Both the position numbers and the translations under genes were made by a program. Of a stretch of 64,000 nucleotides of DNA, positions 32,153-40,847 are shown in pieces. Source of the DNA: an uncultured Ruminococcus sp. (lineage in GTDB: Bacteria; Bacillota; Clostridia; Oscillospirales; Ruminococcaceae); contig CANRDT010000002.1 in NCBI GenBank assembly GCA_947629455.1, forward strand, positions 1 through 64,000, written 5' to 3'. Position 1 is the first letter of the stretch. Every line of letters begins with the position of its first letter. The notes under the pieces were generated by a model that ran no database searches, was not told the origin of the DNA, and worked only from the letters and a program-made list of their open reading frames with translations.

Positions 32153-32902
32153 ATGCTCGGCTATATACATTCCACAGAGAGTTTCGGCACTGTCGACGGT
32201 CCGGGAATAAGATTTGTGATATTTATGCAGGGTTGTCCCATGCGGTGTCTTTACTGTCACAATCCCGATACATGGGAATACGGAAAAGGTCAGCGGCGCA
32301 CTGCGGACAGTCTGCTTGAAGAGTATGATTCCTGTCGGGAATTTGTAAAGGGCGGTATCACCTGTACGGGCGGCGAACCGCTTATGCAGATGGATTTTGT
32401 TACCGAGCTTTTTGAAAAGGCAAAACGCAGGGGCATACACACCTGCCTTGATACTTCAGGCTGTACTTTCGATCCCGACAATGCCGCTCTGCTTGAAAAA
32501 TTCCGCCGTCTGACCGAATGTACCGATCTTGTTATGCTCGACATAAAGCATATAGACAGCGAACGTCACCGCAAACTGACGGGGCGCGGCAATGAGAACA
32601 TTCTTCGTTTCGCAGAATTTCTGCGCGATCGTCATACCGAACTGTGGGTGCGCCATGTGGTCGTTCCGGGATATACTGACGACAAAAGATCGCTGCATGA
32701 TCTGGGGTATTTTCTCGGAGGACTTACCAACCTGAAAGCTCTGGACGTTCTGCCCTATCACACTCTCGGCGCGCCTAAATATAAAAGTCTTGGACTTGAC
32801 TATCCGCTCGAGGGCGTTCCTCCTCTTGAAAAAGAACAGGCAGTCCGCGCGAAAGATATTATTATGGACGGGATAAGGGACAGATTAAGGAAAAAGAACT
32901 GA
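32153..32902 (+). CDS. pflA: Pyruvate formate-lyase activating enzyme
   Basis: This 249-residue radical-SAM enzyme installs the glycyl radical on pyruvate formate-lyase under anaerobic conditions. The cluster motif is GCPMRCLYCHNPDTW (CxxxCxxC, near residue 30), followed by GITCTGGEPLMQ (SAM binding). The protein lacks a ferredoxin insert, which separates PflA from many other glycyl radical activases. The pflB gene itself is not adjacent, so another glycyl radical enzyme as partner is possible. Start ATG 32153 follows GGAGGG. Confidence 0.88.
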   Translation: MLGYIHSTESFGTVDGPGIRFVIFMQGCPMRCLYCHNPDTWEYGKGQRRTADSLLEEYDSCREFVKGGITCTGGEPLMQMDFVTELFEKAKRRGIHTCLDTSGCTFDPDNAALLEKFRRLTECTDLVMLDIKHIDSERHRKLTGRGNENILRFAEFLRDRHTELWVRHVVVPGYTDDKRSLHDLGYFLGGLTNLKALDVLPYHTLGAPKYKSLGLDYPLEGVPPLEKEQAVRAKDIIMDGIRDRLRKKN

Positions 32903-33366
32903 GAACAAAAAAATCAATTTTCACCTTAGATCGATTTCAAACTCCGCACTTACATTGAAAATGAAGTCGGCATATTAAAAAGGTTTTCGATCAAGCCTTT
33001 TCCTTAAAAAGGCTGCCCTCGCGCGGGCGCGCTTGTCGCCCTCTGCCGCGTGCGGAGCGGTTAGACTTTGGAAATCGGGCGGTTAAAATTTATTGCGGCA
33101 ATTACTCTAATAATATGTGGGAAAGAAAAATTGCCGACCGCATAATGTCGGCAAAGGAAATTTTACTTTTATCCCAAACACTTGTGTTTGGGATAGCTCA
33201 AATATGCGTAGCGTTTGAGGTTGTCCCCTAAGTATGGGCGGCAGGTACGCACTTATTACCGAAAATATCATGTCGAATATAAACAGATCAGTCCGCCGTC
33301 TTGCTCCGACAGCGGACTGATCGCGTTTTGTTTTACTCCATATTTATTATATATTATATATTTATT
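32903..33366. other. Intergenic region carrying a long dispersed repeat
   Basis: No protein gene is seen. The middle is the repeat listed at 33009-33240. Around it are an AAAATCAATTTT segment near 32910 and a palindromic AGTCCGCTG-type hairpin (GATCAGTCCGC ... GCGGACTGATC, about 33284-33330) that probably terminates the permease transcript coming from the other side. Confidence 0.55.
33009..33240 (+). repeat. Long dispersed intergenic repeat, copy A
   Basis: From GGCTGCCCTC to GTCCCCTAAGTATGG this segment matches 47252-47558 in inverted orientation. Shared blocks include GTGCGGAGCGGT, GGAAATCGGGCGGTTAAAAT, the CGGCAAAGGAAATTTT stretch, the CCAAACAC-GTGTTTGG hairpin and GTCCCCTAAG. Copy A is about 75 bases shorter. 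Confidence 0.8.
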
Positions 33367-34002
33367 CTACACCATTGCTTTTTTATTTGTCAGCCGCAGA
33401 GAGAGATAAGCCGTCAGCACCATGGAAACAGGCAGCAGTATGCAGCCTGCAGCGACTATTTCGGAACTGTAATTTTCAAGTGAAAACTTTCCTTGCGTCA
33501 TATTCGCAAAATGAATGACAAAATTCATACACGCACTGACGACTACCAGCATACCTGCTCCGACAAGCCATTTCCTTAAATTCCTTACGCAGGTAAGTGG
33601 TATCATCAGATAGAACATTATAAGCGACTCCAGAAAGACCATAACATCGTCCTGCTGCATATCAAGCTTATTCAGCAAAAACAATATCACCAGATACACC
33701 GCAAGATGAATGAGCAGAACTATCGTCACCCAGACGTTTGAATACATCACCCGCTTTTTATTTGAGAGCGGCAGAACACCGCTGACCGACTGTTCGGAAG
33801 TGTTCGCGTTATACAGAAAATACAGTATCAGCGGAGGCGGAAATATGTACACCAGCATAGCGTAAACACATTCGATGTCACTGTTTATTATAAGGTACAG
33901 CGCACAGAGTCCGATACCGAGCAGGAACCATCTGAAAATGCCCTGTCCGCTGTTTTTGCTCAAGGCGATCGATCTTGAAAAACCCTTGAATGTTATCTCC
34001 AT
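33367..34002 (-). CDS. ABC-2-like membrane subunit (YtrC/D-like)
   Basis: This 211-residue protein has about six hydrophobic segments and begins MEITFKGFSRSIAL. It lies 2 bases after the ABC ATPase stop (site GGAGGG), so it is most likely the permease of that transporter. ATG 34002 is chosen over an earlier in-frame start lying inside the ATPase gene. The segment SGVLPLSNKKRVMYSNVWVT is typical of ABC-2 permeases of the Ytr/bacitracin-type operons. Substrate unknown. Confidence 0.72.
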   Translation of the reverse strand: MEITFKGFSRSIALSKNSGQGIFRWFLLGIGLCALYLIINSDIECVYAMLVYIFPPPLILYFLYNANTSEQSVSGVLPLSNKKRVMYSNVWVTIVLLIHLAVYLVILFLLNKLDMQQDDVMVFLESLIMFYLMIPLTCVRNLRKWLVGAGMLVVVSACMNFVIHFANMTQGKFSLENYSSEIVAAGCILLPVSMVLTAYLSLRLTNKKAMV

Positions 34003-34004
34003 AT

Positions 34005-34967
34005 CTATCTTCCCTCCCTTTCCTGAGTAAACGAAAGCATTACCTGCTCGATCGTCGGTATGACGGCGGTCACGCCCGGGGTATTCCACAGCATACGGCT
34101 GTCGGTAAGCGCCTCCACACCGAATGCGTCTATCTTCGCGCCGATAAGCCGCTGATCTGTCGGGTCGAGCGTTCCGTGTCCCGACCTCACCATTCGGTAC
34201 TTTTCCTGTAAAAAGTCCTTGCTCTCGGAAAAAATGATCTTTCCTCCGTCTATCATAGTAACATAGTCCGCGATCCTGTCAAGATCGGAGGTGACGTGCG
34301 TGGAAAACAGCACCGTGCGGTCGCCGTCTTTCATAAAGTCCTGTACCATATCCACTATCTGCGATCTGTCCGCAGGATCAACTCCGGAGGTAGGCTCGTC
34401 CAGCACAAGCACAGTCGGCATAAGGCTCATGACCGCCGTTATCTGGAATTTCTTCTTCATTCCGAAAGATAGTTTTGAAAGTCTTGCACGCCGATTCACC
34501 CGAAAAATATCAAGATACTTATTGAAAAAATATTCGTCAAACTTCGGGAATACTTTTATGTAGATATCGGCAAAATCGTTGACCTTGATCTCGTCGTTGT
34601 ACATAAGCTCGTCAAAGCATACCCCGAGTTTTGAGTAGTATTTCACTCTGTTCTTCTTTTCGGTGTACCCGTCTACCATAATATTTCCTCTGTACACGTT
34701 TCTTCCTGCAATGCTTTTTATGATAGTCGTCTTGCCTGCTCCGTTTCGTCCCACAAGCCCCATAACCGTTCCCTGCGGCACCGTCAGATCGACGTCCTCA
34801 AGCAGAAAGCTGCCGTGATCTACCCTGAGTCCCCTGATGACAAGTCCCTCTTTCGGCTCGTCGTCGGTCCTGTCTCCGCCATAGAGATTTTCGGTAAAGC
34901 TTTCCGACATCACCTCGATACCGGTATTTATATTACCGCCCCTGGCGACAGTATATTCGCTATTCAT
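34005..34967 (-). CDS. ABC transporter ATP-binding protein (YtrB-like)
   Basis: This 320-residue ATPase has Walker A GRNGAGKTTI, signature LSFGMKKKFQ (a variant of LSGGQ), Walker B LVLDEPTSGVDP and the switch histidine in LFSTHVTSD. A 40-residue N-terminal extension precedes the core. ATG 34967 overlaps the GntR stop by eight bases (ATGAATAG), giving translational coupling, and AAGGAG is nine bases upstream. A C-terminal 85-residue tail after the core is characteristic of this subfamily. Confidence 0.88.
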   Translation of the reverse strand: MNSEYTVARGGNINTGIEVMSESFTENLYGGDRTDDEPKEGLVIRGLRVDHGSFLLEDVDLTVPQGTVMGLVGRNGAGKTTIIKSIAGRNVYRGNIMVDGYTEKKNRVKYYSKLGVCFDELMYNDEIKVNDFADIYIKVFPKFDEYFFNKYLDIFRVNRRARLSKLSFGMKKKFQITAVMSLMPTVLVLDEPTSGVDPADRSQIVDMVQDFMKDGDRTVLFSTHVTSDLDRIADYVTMIDGGKIIFSESKDFLQEKYRMVRSGHGTLDPTDQRLIGAKIDAFGVEALTDSRMLWNTPGVTAVIPTIEQVMLSFTQEREGR

Positions 34968-35346
34968 TTTCTTCATCTCCTTCATATATTTTGTCCAGCA
35001 GTCTGTAGACGTCGCTCCTTGAAACCGAATAACTCTTTGCCAGATCGACTATATCCGCGAGCTGTTCCATTATCAGTCCGAGATGCGCCGACTTTATCTG
35101 CCCCGTATCAAGCTGCGATACAAACACTCCTTTTCCCGGATGACTGGTCAGTATCCCCTCTTCGCACAGATCGTCATAAGCGCGTTTGCTGGTGATGACG
35201 CCTATCTTTAGTTCCTTTGCCATCGCCCTGATCGAGGGCAGCTGCATTCCCGGCAAAAGCTCGCCGCTGTATACCTGTTCTCTTATCTGCTGCTTGATCT
35301 GCTCATATATCGGTTCCTGCGACAAAACGGAAACCGTCAGTTTCAA
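34960..35346 (-). CDS. GntR-family (YtrA-type) repressor
   Basis: This 128-residue protein has a winged helix (PIYEQIKQQIREQVYSGEL, then LPSIRAMAKELKIGVITSKR) and a short C-terminal helical tail, the YtrA subfamily layout. These repressors sit first in ABC operons and respond to envelope stress or cell-wall antibiotics. The start is TTG 35346, eight bases after AGGAG. An imperfect palindrome in its own promoter (35436-35451) is the probable operator. Confidence 0.88.
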   Translation of the reverse strand: MKLTVSVLSQEPIYEQIKQQIREQVYSGELLPGMQLPSIRAMAKELKIGVITSKRAYDDLCEEGILTSHPGKGVFVSQLDTGQIKSAHLGLIMEQLADIVDLAKSYSVSRSDVYRLLDKIYEGDEENE

Positions 35347-35424
35347 TCCGCTCACTCCTTTCTCTGTCACACTTTTTTATATTTTTTGATCCGGATCGGA
35401 CAAGCTTTGCTTGTCATTACTGTT

Positions 35425-35453
35425 ATTATATCATAGATACAGTTATGTGTCAA
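35425..35453 (-). promoter_or_regulatory. Promoter and operator of the ytrA-like operon
   Basis: Minus-strand TTGACA (35453-35448) and TATAAT (35430-35425), 17-base spacing. The spacer is filled by the imperfect dyad GATACAGTTATGTGTC (35436-35451), well placed for repression. Confidence 0.85.
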
Positions 35454-35543
35454 TAGGTTTTATAAAAAAATTGCAAAAATTTTTTATGTGTACCCAATGA
35501 AGCAGGATATTTCGGCACTTTATATACGAAAGGCGGTGAGGAT

Positions 35544-37079
35544 ATGAAGTCTGAGGTAATTGAAAAGTATGTGGAGAGGATATACAAATTTGCGATGAGC
35601 AAAACCTTTTCACCTGACGAGGCTGACGATCTTTCGCAGGAAATACTGTTTCAGGCTGTTGCAGGTCTGCCGAAATTAAAAGATGATTCAAAATTCGAGC
35701 CATGGCTGTGGCGGCTTGCGGCAAACTGCGCCTTGTCTTTCAGGCGAAATAAAGGTAAAGAACGTGCGATCTATATTTACGATGCACCCGAAAACGAGTT
35801 TGCTCAACCTCAGATCAACAGCGATGACGATGAGGAACTTTATGAGCTGCTGCGTAAAAAGATCGCGTTTCTTTCAAGGATTTACCGCGAAGTCATTATC
35901 CTATATTATTACGACTGCCTTTCGATCAAGGAGATCTCGCGCCGTCTTGACGTTGCGGAGGGAACGGTCACTTGGCGGCTTTCGGAGGCGAGAAAGAAAC
36001 TTAAAAAGGAGTGTCAGATCATGAATGAAACAGCATTAAGACCGCAGAAAATGAAACTCGATATATACGGTTCGGGAGAATACGACGGTAAAACCAAGCC
36101 GTTTCCCAGCCAGTTTATCGACGACGCGCTGTCGCAGAATATTCTGTATTACTGCTATGACAAACCGCAGGATATTGAAAGTCTTGCCGGATTATGCGGC
36201 GTTCCTGCATATTATATCGAGGACAGAATGGATAATCTTGCAAAGCGCAATGCCGTAATAGAAAAAAGCAAGGGCAGATACCGTACCGACTTTATTATCT
36301 GGACTGACAAGTACGGCGAATTTTGCGAGAAAAATGCGGAAAAATATATTGCTCCCGTTTCCGACAAGCTCGCAGACGCACTTAATAAGCTGTTTGAACG
36401 CGCAGATAAGATACAGATATACCGTGCGGACAAGTCGGCTGACGAGCTGAATTATCTTTACGGGGTAATGGCTTTCGATCACATAAGCAAGAAATTTTCA
36501 AATATCGAATACCCGAAAATACCGCATAATTATGACGGATACGGCTGGCGTTATATTGCAAATATGGAGAGCGGCAGGTTCAGGCGTATCAATATCGGAC
36601 ATCAGATATGTGCTCCGACCCGTGATACGAGCTATTCTCATCACTCGTACTGGCTCAAGGGTTTTAAAGGCAGAAATATGATGTGCAGCGAGTATGTCTT
36701 AGCCTGTGAAAGCCTGCTTGACCCCGATGTAAGCTGTCCCGAAGCGTACATTGCAAACGCCGTGCAGGATGGATATATTATCAGAAAGGACGGCAGATCG
36801 TTCGTCACCGCGCCTGCATTTACAAAAGAACAAAAGGCTGAATTTGACAGTATCGTTGACAATATTTTTAAACCGATCGCAGGAGATTACATTTTCTGTA
36901 TCGAGAAATTCATTTCGGAATACAAAAAGCTTTTTCCGAAACATCTTGCTGACGATGCGCAGAGAATGTGTCAGAATATGGTGCTTGGAGCTTTTGAAGT
37001 TATTGCCGATATATGCGTGGAAAAAGGCATACTCGCAAAGCCTGATAAAAGTTGGATATGCGACGTGCTTATCGGTTAG
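35544..37079 (+). CDS. ECF sigma factor with large C-terminal regulatory extension, paralogue 2
   Basis: The first 165 residues are a sigma factor: region 2 (FSPDEADDLSQEILFQAVAG, FEPWLWRLAANCALSFRRNK) and region 4 (LSIKEISRRLDVAEGTVTWR). About 345 residues follow, with a winged-helix-like segment (YDKPQDIESLAGLCGVPAYY), the motif YRTDFIIWTDKYGEF and aromatic-rich GYGWRYIAN. This order matches the protein at 7099-8748 (YTDFIIHTEDE, GGKWYAMGALY), so the two form a paralogous pair. No anti-sigma gene follows. Length 511. The C-terminal module is not one I can name and probably controls the sigma part. Confidence 0.8.
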   Translation: MKSEVIEKYVERIYKFAMSKTFSPDEADDLSQEILFQAVAGLPKLKDDSKFEPWLWRLAANCALSFRRNKGKERAIYIYDAPENEFAQPQINSDDDEELYELLRKKIAFLSRIYREVIILYYYDCLSIKEISRRLDVAEGTVTWRLSEARKKLKKECQIMNETALRPQKMKLDIYGSGEYDGKTKPFPSQFIDDALSQNILYYCYDKPQDIESLAGLCGVPAYYIEDRMDNLAKRNAVIEKSKGRYRTDFIIWTDKYGEFCEKNAEKYIAPVSDKLADALNKLFERADKIQIYRADKSADELNYLYGVMAFDHISKKFSNIEYPKIPHNYDGYGWRYIANMESGRFRRINIGHQICAPTRDTSYSHHSYWLKGFKGRNMMCSEYVLACESLLDPDVSCPEAYIANAVQDGYIIRKDGRSFVTAPAFTKEQKAEFDSIVDNIFKPIAGDYIFCIEKFISEYKKLFPKHLADDAQRMCQNMVLGAFEVIADICVEKGILAKPDKSWICDVLIG

Positions 37080-37131
37080 AAAATTTATATCTCTTTGCCG
37101 TATCTATCTGAAAACTATCACATAAAGACAG

Positions 37132-37168
37132 AAACCGCCGATGTTTTTTGCATCAGCGGTTTTTTTAT
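37132..37168. terminator. Terminator between convergent genes
   Basis: AAACCGC-GATG pairs with CATC-A-GCGGTTT around a T-rich loop, followed by TTTTTTT on the + strand. Confidence 0.88.
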
Positions 37169-37179
37169 AAAGCTTTATA

Positions 37180-38034
37180 TCATATTCCCAGAGCATTGAT
37201 CGCCAATCCCGAAAGCACGGCGGATACATACAAAACGCCCATTATCGCAAGATTCTGCTTTAAATGCCTGTTTGTGCGGAACAGCACCAGAAGTCCCACG
37301 CCTGCGCCTGTGGAAAGTCCTGCGACAGCCGAGCCGAAGGAAACTATCCCCTGAATGTAGAACTGCGTGATAACGACCGACGCGGCGCAATTGGGGATAA
37401 ATCCGAAGAGCGCGGCAGCAAACGGCTGGAATACCGAATCGGTCATCAGTATCCTTTCAAGCAGTTCCTCACCTGCAAATTCTATCGCGCAGCCGAGAAT
37501 TAAATTCACGATAAAAATAAACAGTATTATTTCACCTGTGTGCCTTAACGCCGAATACAACAGGCTGTGATGTTCGCAGTCGCAGTGTGCGCAAAGCTCT
37601 CTGAAAGGCTCTTCCTGCTTGTTTCTGCCCGTAAATCGCAGCACAAGATCGGTGATTATCCCCACAAAGGCGGCGATCACCGCTTTTACCAGTATGAATT
37701 TCCACAGCTGTCCTGCGCTGTCGGGATCGGAAAGCAGCATTGGCACTGCCTCGTCGCTTGTCGAGATAAATACCGCGATAAGCGTACCCACCGAAATGAG
37801 CCGTCCTGCATAGAGATTGGCAGCGACTACCGAGAATCCGCACTGCGGCACCGCTCCGAGTATTCCGCCGCCTACCGCTCCGAAAGCCCCCATATGCTGG
37901 AGTTTTTCGCTCAGCTTATGAGACGCGTGATGTTCGATGTATTCCATAAGCAGAAATACTCCGAACAGAAAAGGAAGTATCTTTGCGCTGTCGATAAGCG
38001 CGTCAAGAAATATGTCAATAAGTTTGTCGATCAT
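37180..38034 (-). CDS. Putative heavy-metal exporter (ArsP_2-like)
   Basis: This 284-residue protein has about eight to ten membrane helices in two related halves. Each half holds a conserved helix: GGGILGAVPQCGFSVVAANL and GFIPNCAASVVITQF. A cytoplasmic loop has metal-ligand-rich CAHCDCEHH, and EYIEHHASHK lies near the N-terminus. This matches the putative 10-TM heavy-metal (arsenic or manganese) exporter family. The metal cannot be decided. It lies 26 bases downstream of hslO in the same direction. Confidence 0.72.
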   Translation of the reverse strand: MIDKLIDIFLDALIDSAKILPFLFGVFLLMEYIEHHASHKLSEKLQHMGAFGAVGGGILGAVPQCGFSVVAANLYAGRLISVGTLIAVFISTSDEAVPMLLSDPDSAGQLWKFILVKAVIAAFVGIITDLVLRFTGRNKQEEPFRELCAHCDCEHHSLLYSALRHTGEIILFIFIVNLILGCAIEFAGEELLERILMTDSVFQPFAAALFGFIPNCAASVVITQFYIQGIVSFGSAVAGLSTGAGVGLLVLFRTNRHLKQNLAIMGVLYVSAVLSGLAINALGI

Positions 38035-38060
38035 CTATACCAAAAATCCTCCGATCGCCG

Positions 38061-38939
38061 TCAGACGTCCCGTTTCCCTGCAAGAGCGCGAATCTGAGCG
38101 CTGTCGAAATGATATACCTTGTCGCAGAAATGGCATTTCACCTCTGTGACTTCGTCCTGTGCAAGTTCTTCAAGCTGTTCTTTTCCGAGAGAGATGAGCG
38201 CCCTTTCCACTCTTTCGCGGCAGCAGTCGCAGACGTAACCCACTTCAAAATCATCAAGTATTTCCGGCTCAAGACCATCCAGCGCAGCCAGAGCAAGCTC
38301 CTTTGCGCCCCAGCCCTTGCTTAAAAGTCCCGTCACCGAATGCATTGTGCCGATATTGCGCTCGATGATGTCCGCAGCGCTTTCGGGTGCGAACGGCAGC
38401 AGCTGGATAAGAAAACCGCCTGCCTCCTTACAGGTCAGGTCGGGAGCTACAAGCACTCCCAGAGCGCAGGCGCTCGGCACCTGTTCGCTTACGGCAAGAT
38501 ACTGCGTAATATCCTCCGCTATCTCACCTGAAACTATCGGCACTTGTCCCGAATACGGCTCTTTCAGTCCGAGATCCTTGATAACGCTAAGAGTTCCCTG
38601 CGTACCCACTGCGCCTTTTACGTCAAGCTTGCCGTTTTCGTTAAGGGGGATCTCCACCACGGGATTTTGTATATACGACTTCACGTTGCCATAGCTGTCC
38701 GAAACGGCTATTAGCAGACCGGCAGGTCCTCCGCCAGACATTCTGAGCGTGACGGAATCCTTTTCGCCTTTAAGTCCGAAACCGAGCAGCGACGCGCCCA
38801 GCGTCAGCCTGCCGAGAGCGGCGGTACACACCGCCGACGTCTTGTGTATCTGCTCGATCCTGCCGACAATATCCCTGCCCTCGATAGCGCTGCACACTAC
38901 CGACGCGTCTTTGCTGATCGTCCTGACTATTCTGCCCAT
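38061..38939 (-). CDS. hslO: Redox-regulated chaperone Hsp33
   Basis: Hsp33 is a cytoplasmic holdase switched on by oxidation. The 292-residue product has the N-terminal chaperone domain (LTLGASLLGFGLKGEKDSVT, GGGPAGLLIAV) and the C-terminal zinc switch CDCC ... CHFC near residues 237-271, whose four cysteines bind zinc when reduced. It lies 6 bases after the methyltransferase stop and is likely co-transcribed with it and yerC. Confidence 0.95.
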   Translation of the reverse strand: MGRIVRTISKDASVVCSAIEGRDIVGRIEQIHKTSAVCTAALGRLTLGASLLGFGLKGEKDSVTLRMSGGGPAGLLIAVSDSYGNVKSYIQNPVVEIPLNENGKLDVKGAVGTQGTLSVIKDLGLKEPYSGQVPIVSGEIAEDITQYLAVSEQVPSACALGVLVAPDLTCKEAGGFLIQLLPFAPESAADIIERNIGTMHSVTGLLSKGWGAKELALAALDGLEPEILDDFEVGYVCDCCRERVERALISLGKEQLEELAQDEVTEVKCHFCDKVYHFDSAQIRALAGKRDV

Positions 38940-38945
38940 CTTAAA

Positions 38946-39698
38946 TTACCCTCTTACTTTTTTTAATACATACGTCACGCGCTGGCTGTCCTCTTTGGGA
39001 GGAGAGAGCGAATACCCGTCAAACTCTCCCAGAAGTTCAAATCCAGCCTGCTCTGCCAAGGGGATAAGCGCTTCCCTGCCGTAGTATCTTTCAATGAAAT
39101 TTTCCTGATAACGCGAATATCTTCCGTCCTCTTCCTTTTCAAAAAAATCAAGAAATATCTCTACCGAATCGTCTTTCTCGTCGTAATAATTCTGCCACAC
39201 GCAGAAAAACTCCTCCAGGTCGTAAGTAAACGCGTTGTTATTCAGTATATGCCTGTGCTTGTACCTCGTATTCACATCAAAAATAAACAATCCGTCGGGA
39301 TATGAAAACAGCGACACTCGTTCAAACGTTTTTTTCACCGCGTCAATATCAGGCAGATGATTGATACTGTCCAGAACGCACACCGTAACGTCGATCGTCC
39401 CGAACATATCGAGCTTTGTCATATCCTGTTTCAGATACTGTATAGGCAGACCGCTTTCAAACTTTTTGTCAAGAGCGCGGTCAAGCATCATCTCCGAGCC
39501 GTCCACGCCTATCACGTCATAGCCGTATACCGCCAGCTTTTCGCAGAGCGTTCCCGTACCGCAGGCAAGATCGAGAAGGATACCCTTTCTGCCGCCGAAT
39601 CGTTTAACATATCCGTCTATTGCCGCAGCAATGCCGTCGTGATCCACGTTTTCGGTCAGACGGTCATAGTACCACGCAAATTTCCCGTAGCCGCTCAT
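38946..39698 (-). CDS. Class I SAM-dependent methyltransferase
   Basis: This 250-residue protein has the Rossmann motif I LLDLACGTGTLCEKL near residue 40, motif II acid in VIGVDGSEMMLDRA, and DVTVCVLDSINHLPD. The start ATG 39698 overlaps the yerC stop by four bases (ATGA), a tight operon. The N-terminus YGKFAWYYDRLTENVDHDG is common to small-molecule methyltransferases of unknown substrate in Firmicutes. Confidence 0.85.
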   Translation of the reverse strand: MSGYGKFAWYYDRLTENVDHDGIAAAIDGYVKRFGGRKGILLDLACGTGTLCEKLAVYGYDVIGVDGSEMMLDRALDKKFESGLPIQYLKQDMTKLDMFGTIDVTVCVLDSINHLPDIDAVKKTFERVSLFSYPDGLFIFDVNTRYKHRHILNNNAFTYDLEEFFCVWQNYYDEKDDSVEIFLDFFEKEEDGRYSRYQENFIERYYGREALIPLAEQAGFELLGEFDGYSLSPPKEDSQRVTYVLKKVRG

Positions 39699-39994
39699 TT
39701 ATTCTTAGCCTTGAGCCGCTCGAAAACAATCCCGTAACCGCCGCTGCCGTCATATGAAAGAGAACGGTTCACCCTGCTGATAGTCGCCGTAGACGCGCCC
39801 GTTTCGGAAACTATGTCGCTGTAAACGTGATTGTCGGTCAGCAGCTTTGCCACCTGAAACCGCTGCGAAAGCGCTTTCAGCTCGGGAACGGTGCAGAGAT
39901 CCTTAAAAAACAGCATACATTCCTCCGTCGTTTCAAGACAAAGCACCGCCTCGAAAAGATCCTTTAAATTATCTTTTTCAAGCTTATCTTTCAT
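39695..39994 (-). CDS. yerC: YerC/TrpR-like DNA-binding repressor
   Basis: This 99-residue protein belongs to the YerC/YecD branch of the Trp-repressor superfamily. Its helix-turn-helix lies in FQVAKLLTDNHVYSDIVSET followed by GASTATISRVNRSL. Start ATG 39994 has AAAGGAG seven bases before; an earlier start 60 bases upstream is unsupported. The promoter and ribosome site are framed by a perfect 11-bp inverted repeat (40001-40011 and 40069-40079), a candidate autoregulatory operator. Ligand and targets are not known. Confidence 0.88.
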   Translation of the reverse strand: MKDKLEKDNLKDLFEAVLCLETTEECMLFFKDLCTVPELKALSQRFQVAKLLTDNHVYSDIVSETGASTATISRVNRSLSYDGSGGYGIVFERLKAKNK

Positions 39995-40044
39995 AACAAA
40001 AACTCCTTTACATTTCATAAAGTAAAGCGTTAAACCATGATAAT

Positions 40045-40073
40045 ATTTTACCACATTAACAGCCGGAAGTAAA
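40045..40073 (-). promoter_or_regulatory. Promoter of the yerC operon with flanking inverted repeats
   Basis: Minus-strand TTTACT (40073-40068) and TAAAAT (40050-40045), 17-base spacing. The -35 box lies in one arm of the AACTCCTTTAC / GTAAAGGAGTT repeat whose other arm covers the ribosome site. Confidence 0.75.
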
Positions 40074-40127
40074 GGAGTTATATTAATCAGATATTAACTT
40101 TTTTTAAATTTATTTCTTGCCGCATTT

Positions 40128-40847
40128 TCATTTTCGGTTTGGAGTAAGCGACACGCCGAAAAAACCGTCCTCTCCGTCGGGAAAATTTCCGTCATCGGAG
40201 TCTGCCGATCTTAGGGGAATATCCGCAAGATCACCCTCCTGCCGCTCATAAAAGAGCCTGTCCTCCTCGGCGGCCTCCTCGATTATTTCCCGAAGTTGGG
40301 CGACACCTTCACCTGTTACCGCCGAAAAAGGCACGCAGGTAATATCCTCAAAGCAAGGTATCTCTGCGGCAAAGCTGTCCATTCTCGCCTTTCGCTCCAT
40401 AGGGCGCAGCTTGTCGGCTTTAGTGAACACTATCACAAACGGTATCTCACATTCGATAAGGTAATTTATCATCTGTATATCGTCCCTGCTCGGAGGGTGA
40501 CGCATATCTATCAGCTGAAAAACAAGTCCCAGCCGCCTTTCCTCATCGTCAAAATATCCGCCGATAAGTCCGCTCCAGCTGCGTTTAAGCTCCTTTGCCG
40601 CCTTTGCATAGCCGTAGCCGGGCAGATCAACGATGTATATCCCGTCCAGACTGTAGAAATTTATGGTCACGGTCTTTCCGGGAACGGAGCTTACCCTCGC
40701 CAACGATTTGCGATTGAGCAGTTTATTTATCAGCGAGGATTTGCCCACGTTCGATCTGCCTGAAAAAGCTATTTCTGTCCTGTCTGACTGCGGCATCTGC
40801 GAAAGACTGCCGAATGAAGTATAAAACCGAGCGTTGTTAAAATTCAT
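40128..40847 (-). CDS. engB: Ribosome biogenesis GTPase EngB/YsxC
   Basis: This GTPase acts in 50S subunit assembly. G1 is [10 protein letters not shown], the G2 Thr is in [12 protein letters not shown]3 is [10 protein letters not shown]4 is TKADKL and G5 SAVTG. The 239-residue product is about 40 residues longer than usual because of a C-terminal acidic tail ([16 protein letters not shown]). Its ATG overlaps the lon stop by four bases, the common lon-engB arrangement of Firmicutes. Confidence 0.95.
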   Translation of the reverse strand: MNFNNARFYTSFGSLSQMPQSDRTEIAFSGRSNVGKSSLINKLLNRKSLARVSSVPGKTVTINFYSLDGIYIVDLPGYGYAKAAKELKRSWSGLIGGYFDDEERRLGLVFQLIDMRHPPSRDDIQMINYLIECEIPFVIVFTKADKLRPMERKARMDSFAAEIPCFEDITCVPFSAVTGEGVAQLREIIEEAAEEDRLFYERQEGDLADIPLRSADSDDGNFPDGEDGFFGVSLTPNRK

